A stretch of 64,000 nt of DNA from Laccaria trichodermophora (taxonomy: Eukaryota; Basidiomycota; Agaricomycetes; Agaricales; Hydnangiaceae): the NCBI GenBank assembly GCA_018417955.1, contig JACTVC010000024.1:930001-994000 (forward strand). The letters run 5' to 3'. The translations under genes were made by a program, and so were the position numbers. A model generated the notes under the pieces. The model searched no databases and had not been told where the DNA came from. It worked only from the letters and a program-made list of their open reading frames with translations. Shown here one piece after another: positions 57,377 through 64,000 of this stretch (position 1 is the stretch's first letter; every line of letters starts with the position of its first letter).

Positions 57377-58623
57377 CTACACCGGACTATAAACAGGCGG
57401 AAGTTCGGGAGGACCAGTAAGCATCTCCATATCAATCGAACGCATGCCACTATCAACGTGCTGCACTGGAGGTAAAAAGGTCGAGACAGTAACCTCCGAC
57501 GGCTGGCGCAGCAAATGCCGTGACTTTGAGCTCGCACCAGCGGACGTTGGCCGGCCGATACCACTTGACCCCGCGAGAGATTCAGCGAACCCAGATGGGT
57601 CCACGCTAAAATTTCCATGGCTGGAGGTGCTCATTGAATTCGTGGCGTGGTGAAGGGACGATTTTTGCTGCGGGGCAGGTGCCCAGCTGCTCGAGGAGAG
57701 CCTGCTTGAATTGTCGATCGAGCCGATGGCTCTGTAGCCCAAAGGAAATGGATCGATGTTGGCTGAGTTGGTGTCGAATGGTGAGATGTAGTCGGCGCTT
57801 GTTGCTACGATGCGGAAATGTAAATTGCGGACACCCTGACAGAAAAAAAAAGGAGACTCACGAGATGAGGGATCAGGATCGATGTCGGGTTTGAACTGCA
57901 CAACCTTTCCAGAATTGTTCTTTCGCCTCCGGTGTCTCCATAAACATAGCAAAAGAATGAGGAACAAAACCACCCCTCCGATAACGCCACCCAGAATTCC
58001 CCCCAGGTTGCTCTTTTTACTCGTCGGCGCCGGCGTCGCTGAGCCCGAGTTCGTTATTGAGGACGCGGAGGTTGTAGATGTCGATGTTGTCAAGCTCGTC
58101 GACGAAGATCCAGTCGAGTTCGCAACGAAGTAATCAAACCACACAGTCCCCTCTTCAGACTGAGATTCTGCATTCACCTTTGCCATCGTGACGTTGAGTG
58201 TACTGGTTTCAGTCAGCCTCAAGTCAACCTGGGAGGGTGCAGGAGATCATATACTCACTGCGCGCCAGACTGAAGAGTATCCGACTGCCAAAATTGTTGT
58301 TTGTACATATCTCCAGAGCCCGCTAGTGATACGGCTTGGCTGACGGCGCCGCCGTCGATGGAATAATTGGTCGTCACGCCTCCTGATGTAGGGTCTATGG
58401 TGCCATACACGGTAATTGAGTTACCTTCACGCAAAATGGGTCAGCATTATTCAAGAGTGAGTTCACCAACGCACTCACCTTGAAAGGAGACTGTGAAAGA
58501 GTCGCCAACAACAGTCGAGCTACTAACGGTGCTGTTGTACTCTGCAGCGGTTCCCCCCGGACGCCAAGAGCCCTTATACGTCACTCTCGTGGGGTCTTGG
58601 TCGTCGATGTAGGTTTGGGACAT
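57377..58623 (-). CDS. Single-pass membrane protein with beta-rich ectodomain, 364 aa
   Basis: Exons 58,623-58,479, 58,424-58,259, 58,217-57,862 and 57,804-57,377 join in phase; introns are 54, 41 and 57 nt. The N-terminal part (YIDDQDPTRVTYKGSW, EYNSTVSSSTVVGDSFTVSF, ITVYGTIDPTSGG, YSIDGG, YKQQFWQS, GTVWFDYFVA) matches a family of basidiomycete surface proteins with a jelly-roll-like ectodomain. A Ser/Thr-rich stalk follows, then the membrane segment GGILGGVIGGVVLFLILLLC and a basic stop-transfer WRHRRRK. The cytoplasmic tail of about 170 residues is Ser/Pro-rich. No N-terminal signal peptide is visible, so topology is inferred. The third intron is 57 nt and stop-free, so retention would insert 19 residues. 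Function unknown. Confidence 0.82.
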
Positions 58624-60060
58624 CGTTGGTCGTGGCAGGTGGAGGGCAGCATTGACCGAGGTTTGTGGGCAAAAATACTGGCCCTGCTCGGCTTAGCAAA
58701 GATCAGCGAATCTTATCGGCCCTTTGATTCTTTGTCTTGGAGAGGCATTCCGGGTGTCATGGTGCTTGATGTTGTGGAAACAATCCGAGCATTATCCGAC
58801 CTTTCAAGGTGTGGGTGTTGAGCAGGGGAATGCGAGCAATAACAGTCCACCCACGTGCCGATCGCAGTTTGCTTCAACATTTATCCACCACCTCTCGAGT
58901 GTTGAATATTTTTGCCCAAGGTAAGGGTCAATCGCCTATGTGCAGAAATGACCAAGTTTGGCCACGCGGCTTCGGTGTCACCAGAAGACGGTGTGATTCC
59001 TATCATCCGTCCTATAAGTCGTTTGCAATAGCATGTGCAAAGAGATGATCTACATCGGATCCCAACTTGGAGCAACGTATGGAAGTTGAACTGGGTGACG
59101 AGGCTTGGACGAGGTGAGCACGAATTCGGTTTGAGGGAAAAGCCGAGGGTTGGTGTATATTATTTGAAATAAATAGCCGCAAACACGAACAGGGCTCTAT
59201 TTTATTTGATCTTATGTATCTGGACCGCTCCCCCGCCTAATCTTCTCTTTACATATTTGATTTGCGCTCAGGGGAAGTGAGACTCAAACTGTCTCTCTTG
59301 CCTGACACTAGCTCGAGTGAGTGTTCAATCTGTCACTGCTCATTGAGGGTAAAACTGACACACAAGCTTCTAAGCGGACCGCGGTGAAGGCTTTGAAACG
59401 GCCGCTGCATAAGAAACACAGGGAAAAGAGTCGGCAGCGCCGTATCTACTTTTAGCTATTCTGGTTCTTTTTCGCTTACAACCCTCTGTCAGTGACGTCG
59501 GTTTCCTTGTGTCCCGAGAACGTTTCACCGCCGTAATCCTCGTCTGCGGATGATTTGGAAACCCGCATCAACCACCTCTCAAGTGAAACGCGAGATGGAT
59601 GAAAACGGAGAGGGAGTTTGGTTATGACATGACGGTACGCGTCCTCTTTCATCAAAGGGCCCATCTTCTGATCATCCATCCTACAGTTCGCCTCGCGTGC
59701 TTGAACTCAGCGCAGGGGTTTTGGGGAGGTTCTTGGACCGGAAAACCCCGTCTAACAACGCGTCCACGACGAACGATGGAGCGTAGGTATTCGCGGCGCA
59801 TAGGGGAGGTTAGTCGTGCAACGGTGAATGTCTAATAAGTGAGCAGCCATGGTTCGGCTGACGCTTCCCTTTCTAAAGCACCATCACCAGAAGGTCGTTC
59901 ACTCACCCATACCAACTTCGGAACGATTAGTTGCCCCTTGCTTTGGGACGATGCTGTCCTTTGGTCACCACACTTAGATCTCAGCACACCGGCGCTCTAA
60001 CAACGGCTCGCCTTGACGACAAAAATGCAAAAGTAATGTAGTGCAAATCACATCGTGTAC
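58624..60060. other. Intergenic region, no supported gene
   Basis: Frames up to 113 codons have no domain. CG content is normal. Confidence 0.5.
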
Positions 60061-60751
60061 GTGAATTGGGTTGTATTCATGATTTACGAAGCTGGTAAGC
60101 ATTCGTTCCTACATTGGTGTGCGGCATCCGCAGTTAATTGTCTCCCAGTAATACTTGTCTTGATGATAATTCCTGGAATTGCTTCCTGTAAGACCCATAC
60201 AATTATCTAGTTCGCCGCTTGCTCATTAGCTGCCCTTTCAGATCGGAGAGGAGGGAATGATGATCTGCATCATGTCATATATAGCGAAGGTAAGATATCA
60301 AATTTCACTTAAAGAGATGCACCTAAATCGCGTTCAAACATAGGAATAATATCTACCTTGTTGGTAAGCTGGCATGGTCGGCACGACACATTCATTGTGT
60401 GCTAAAGCAGCAAAAGCCCTTTCAATAGTCCACGTCGTAGTTGTGTGTGCACTCTCTGTGAGCCGATACAGTGCATTTGCGTGAACCAAACTAACCACTT
60501 AACTTGTGCAGAGAGACTATCTCGCCGTTATTTCTAAGTACGTTTATGTTCTGCCTCGACGTGCAAAATGACTGATCGAGTCAAGTGTGGAACGCGTACT
60601 CCATGCGCTGTTGACGAGTAGGGTCGTGCTCCATATTCGACAATACATAAAAAGGCCTCAACCATCGTGTACCGATGGTCTTACAGACCTACACGTCGAC
60701 CTGGATGCTAGCCAACCGAAAAACCGATTGCAAAAACGATGGAGATTATGA
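60061..60751 (+). pseudogene. C-terminal part of a DUF6533-like multi-pass membrane protein
   Basis: Short exons fit in phase: up to 60,094 (NWVVFMIYEA), 60,149-60,187 (VILVLMIIPGIAS), 60,242-60,289 (YRRGGNDDLHHVIYSEG) and 60,344-60,363. Then ALSIVHVVVVCALS (about 60,415-60,460) and DYLAVIS (about 60,516) lead to VERVLHALLTSRVVLHIRQY, stop at 60,751. The final motif (RVLH.LLTSRVVLHIR) is typical of Agaricomycete seven-helix DUF6533 proteins. The N-terminal DUF6533 half is missing and the junction after 60,363 does not keep phase, so this is probably a broken copy. Confidence 0.55.
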
Positions 60752-61798
60752 TACACTCTGACTACGGTTTTGTTTCTGGGCGATGTCTGATTTTTGGAGC
60801 GAATGAAATCTATCACGATACCTTATCTTAGTTTCTGAGAATGACGGGCGTGAGGTGGTGTTGGTATAGATAAATAAATTACGTTGTGTGGACGTTAAAC
60901 GCTACAGTCGTGAAGCTGGGAGACTAACATCCTCAAACTGGCGGACAGAAACGGGTTGTCAGTAAGGTGTACGTTAGAACCATCCAGACTCACGAAACTT
61001 CTGTGAGTGCAAGCGAGTAGTTTTACTGGCCAATTGCGGCTCTCACTCGCGACGAAAGAACGATAGCCTAGTGTTCGTAATAGTGTTGAAATTGCAGTCA
61101 GTTTGCCGAAACTGTGCAGCTGACAACAGAAGTTCATTCAAGTTGACATCGGAACGGACTTTTTATGTACCTTGAACCTGTGAGGAGCCTGGGGGCTCCG
61201 GAGTCTGTTTAACGAGCACCGATGAGCTCTGATGAAGGGTCATGATGTCGTTTATCCTGTGGTCCACCTACAACTTGAATAATTTACACAAGTGAGATAG
61301 GAGCGATTGGCTTCTTGCGCTGAATGACATGCTTAATAGAGAGGCAGCGAATGAGTGGAATTGAGCTTACAACGAAGAATCAAGATGAAAGGGAGCTAGG
61401 ACACCGCACACAAGTAACAGTCCGAAATACCGTCAGATTGTCACAACAAACATCAACTGAGACCCGAGAGAGACGTTGAACTGATTGAAAAACACAGGGG
61501 CGAATAGACGTACCAATTCCGATTGAACCAGGTCTCGGCATGGTTTAAAAATGGGAATTTTCAAGGTTCAAGCCTGGGTCGAGCAGCCACTCATCATAAA
61601 AAATGGGTGGGAAGCCATGATCGTACTGAGGACGAAAAGTAAGCCATGACAGATCACGGAGGGCGTGGGGATGGGGTGGGTAGATGGCGCTGACGATGAT
61701 CTGACCTGCGAGGACAAAACCAACAGTCTTTCCGAAGAAGATGGGCGGGAATGGTGGCTCAAAGAATGAGAGTCCGCACCTGCAAGATTTACCACAGT
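60752..61798. other. Intergenic region, no supported gene
   Basis: The 80-codon minus frame at 60,895-61,137 is weakly leucine-rich but has no start context or neighbours to support it. Confidence 0.45.
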
Positions 61799-61811
61799 AA
61801 CTTCCGCATGC

Positions 61812-62103
61812 GATCGGGTACTTGGAAGACCAAACGCTTAACAGACGGAATACAACATATGGGGGAATGATGTAACTACCCCGCCCACATTAACAGATGC
61901 CCCTCTAAACGGCGTTTCCGTGCCGGGCTGGTTTTGGGGGAATGATCGCCATGGGCGTGCCTCCACCAGTACATGAGGGGATCTACAGGGGGTTAGGCAT
62001 AAACGGCATTGGGGCCGTAGGTAGTTTACTAGAATGTAACGTCTGACATGGGGCTCTGCCCCGATGGACTATAAATTTGACTCGAAAAAAAAAAAAAAAA
62101 AAA
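61812..62103 (+). mobile_element. SINE-like retroposon with poly(A) tail and target duplication
   Basis: A unit of about 290 bp ends in 19 A residues (62,085-62,103). The flanks repeat AACTTCCGCATGC: 61,799-61,811 before it and CTTCCGCATGC (62,104-62,114, preceded by the A tail) after it. Near the 3' end is a hairpin GGGGCTCTGCCCC. No open frame. The poly(A) plus 11-13-bp duplication points to LINE-type reverse transcription. The source RNA was not identified; no clear A and B boxes were seen. Confidence 0.78.
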
Positions 62104-62812
62104 CTTCCGCATGCATGACTATCATTTCCTTTACACCACTTCTAAGGTCTCCCCATCGCTATTCGCCCCTAAGCAGTTGTTGAAGTTGCTTGGGTGGTCG
62201 TAGAATCACCCCGAAACCGAAAAACTGCGTCCAAGAGACGCATTTCCTAAGATACTTGAGCGACTGGCAGACGGGGCGAGGATTCTGGAATGTTCCACCT
62301 TGATATGATTCTAGTCGGCGAGCTGAAATTATTCGTTAGCTATGCAGAGAATTAGAGGGTTAGAAGACTCAGCACCAGCGAGATAGAGTTGAACGGAACA
62401 GCCGTCCAGCGTTGTCGGTGGTTGAGGACGAAAACATGTTGATCAAAGTTTGGCTTCGTCACTACTCTTTCCACGACCCACTATCGACAACCTTAGGACT
62501 CAGAATCGCCGCTCCTAGTCAACGAGCCGCGTCAATTGATTGAAAAAAGAAAAATGCAGAAAAAAGATTCTATTATATCTTTCTTTTATTTACAACTTTG
62601 CCGTAGCGCAAGCAAGCCCACTCCCACAGGCAATTATGGTTACCTTTTTGGCTGGCACGTGTTCCAATTGATACCGAATTCTTGCAACACGCGCGAACTT
62701 AGACAACGCCCCCATGATCACCGTCATCCACTCCTAAGCCTCGGGAAAGCACTCCAAGAATCAAAATAACAAAGTGCCGTACTATCGCTTCGTTCACTTT
62801 AACTCGGTCGCG

Positions 62813-64000
62813 ATGAATCAAAACATTACGCCAACTGTCGGCCCAAATCAGCCATGCAAAGCGACCACGCAAATAGATTCACCATATGCATCCAATCTCC
62901 ACACCAATTATACCCCTCCGGAATCAGAAATTCCCCAAATTAAGGAGTTTTTGACCGATCCGCTCAAACGTTTATCTAGCCTTGACGCTGAGATCAACAG
63001 GGTGCAATCAATCCTCCACGAGCTACTTCACGAGCGTTCTGCTCTGAGTGACGAGATCGAGGCTCATCGAGCACTAATCTCTCCTGTTCGGCGACTCCCG
63101 CTCGACGTTCTCGGGGAGATCTTCGTTCATTGTCTCCCTGAAGGTCGAAATGCCATCATGAGCTCTCAGGAAGCTCCAATTCTGCTGGGTCGCATCTGTA
63201 GCGCGTGGAGGTCCATCGCACTATCAACCCCGCGGCTTTGGGCGAGCCTTCACATACCGACACCTATGCAGATCGCCGAAACTGGGCAAGTCCTTGCTCA
63301 GCCAGATCCCACATTTATGGCCAAGATGGAGAGGCGCTGCGAGGGGGCACGGGAATGGATTGGCCGTTCGGGGGAGAGCCCCATCTCCATCTCCGTCAGC
63401 ATCCCAATGCACGTCTATTTCCATGCATTGCCAACCTCCAACGTGAATACTTTTGACGTTGCATTAGCGCAGATACTCGCTTCCAGCCACCGATGGAAAA
63501 AAGTCGATTTTAGGGCAACGGAAGACTCATTTACTCGTCTCCAACAGCTCTCAGAGGATGATGTGCCACTGCTAGAATCTCTGGTCATCACTGGCGGGTC
63601 TCTGACAAACGCATGGGATTCGCTCGCATCAGATTTTAGTGGGCGCTGGACGAAATTCTCAGGTCTTCTGTCAGCTAGGAAGTTGCGGAAGCTGTCCTTA
63701 TCATATCTCAAAGAGGACCTCCTCTCATTGCCAGTGCGTTGGTCGCAGTTAACCCACCTCAATTTGGACCTCGATGGCCCAGTCCAACTCATAGGGATTT
63801 TGAGGGGTCTCAGATATAGCGATGTTGTCAAAGTGTTGAGGAGATGCCCACTGCTTGTGAGCTGTGGCTTGAGTCTGGGAAGCACAACATCTGACGCCGT
63901 CCAACAAGCCGATCATGAAATGCCCCTAGCCGAATACACACTGACTCTTCCCCTTCTCGAAAACCTTTGTCTCAAGCTCAGCGGGAGGTGGGACGAGTGT
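62813..64000 (+). CDS. F-box protein, 5' part, runs off the window
   Basis: ATG at 62,813 opens a frame of 396 codons without a stop to the window end. Residues about 45-85 form a coiled coil (LKRLSSLDAEINRVQSILHE... LSDEIEAHRALI). It is followed by the F-box core, SPVRRLPLDVLGEIFVHCLP and LLGRICSAWRSIALSTPRLW (about residues 85-140). The rest is leucine-rich (LRKLSLSYLKEDLLSLPVRW, LTHLNLDLDGPVQL), as in the large Agaricomycete F-box family. Such proteins bind Skp1 through the F-box and select substrates for SCF ubiquitin ligases. No intron is needed in the visible part. Codon use and CG content match the right compartment. Confidence 0.87.
   Translation, partial: MNQNITPTVGPNQPCKATTQIDSPYASNLHTNYTPPESEIPQIKEFLTDPLKRLSSLDAEINRVQSILHELLHERSALSDEIEAHRALISPVRRLPLDVLGEIFVHCLPEGRNAIMSSQEAPILLGRICSAWRSIALSTPRLWASLHIPTPMQIAETGQVLAQPDPTFMAKMERRCEGAREWIGRSGESPISISVSIPMHVYFHALPTSNVNTFDVALAQILASSHRWKKVDFRATEDSFTRLQQLSEDDVPLLESLVITGGSLTNAWDSLASDFSGRWTKFSGLLSARKLRKLSLSYLKEDLLSLPVRWSQLTHLNLDLDGPVQLIGILRGLRYSDVVKVLRRCPLLVSCGLSLGSTTSDAVQQADHEMPLAEYTLTLPLLENLCLKLSGRWDEC

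Noticed and set aside
60895..61137. 80-codon minus ORF as an F-box/LRR fragment
   Set aside because: Only a vague leucine spacing; no F-box core and no continuation on either side.

Overview
The window looks like nuclear DNA of a basidiomycete fungus, most likely an Agaricomycete. Reasons: introns of about 40-65 nt with GT...AG ends, a long-tailed Pil1/LSP1 eisosome gene, an F-box gene of the expanded mushroom type, a DUF6533-like membrane protein remnant, and transposases of the KDZ and Plavaka types.

The window has two compartments. Positions 1 to about 47,700 are a transposon graveyard: AT-rich, strikingly poor in CG dinucleotides, with genes broken by in-frame stops that are nearly all TGA where arginine (CGA) would fit. 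Positions about 47,700 to 64,000 are ordinary chromosome with normal CG content and intact spliced genes.

Left compartment. A minus-strand Plavaka-type transposase (pieces at 12,353-12,229, 5,536-4,620 and 2,810-2,540) is split by two later insertions. One is a 6.7-kb element carrying a KDZ transposase (9,450-11,841) and an upstream accessory gene (7,098-9,387). The other is a 1.8-kb non-autonomous element (2,811-4,619). Both are flanked by exact 9-bp direct repeats, share an AGGTCTT..-type terminus, and the Plavaka reading frame resumes across both. Next come a decayed RING-like ORF, a decayed WD40 gene (14.9-16.2 kb), and a CG-retaining GT-rich block with a tRNA-like unit. A 5.85-kb palindrome (17,648-23,496, 8-bp target duplication) sits in that repeat's end region. 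Further right are a KOW-type remnant, a copia LTR with the start of gag, a second palindrome (26.6-29.3 kb), several minus-strand transposon-gene remnants (29.8-34.7 kb), a long multi-exon minus-strand gene with a cysteine cluster and coiled coil (36.5-39.7 kb), a plus-strand protein made of F-x-F-x-K-P repeats (40.4-41.2 kb), a reverse copy of the palindrome's loop (41.7-43.0 kb) and a fragment of a transposon-type 2OG-Fe(II) dioxygenase (44.4 kb).

Right compartment. A Pil1-type eisosome gene (minus, about 1,013 codons read through six exons) is divergent from a 249-aa gene of unknown function (51,650-52,585). A gene-poor stretch with short repeats follows, then a 364-aa single-pass membrane protein (57,377-58,623, minus), a DUF6533-like fragment (60.06-60.75 kb), a poly(A)-tailed retroposon with 13-bp target duplication (61,812-62,103), and an F-box protein that runs off the right edge (62,813-64,000).

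The stops suggest CpG deamination of methylated, repeated DNA. The same compartment carries the KDZ transposase and a dioxygenase fragment of a type reported with KDZ elements. No complete new defence or metabolic system was found. The most unusual items are the exon-intron duplications in two transposon accessory genes, the tRNA-like cassettes inside GT-rich non-autonomous elements, and the giant palindromes.
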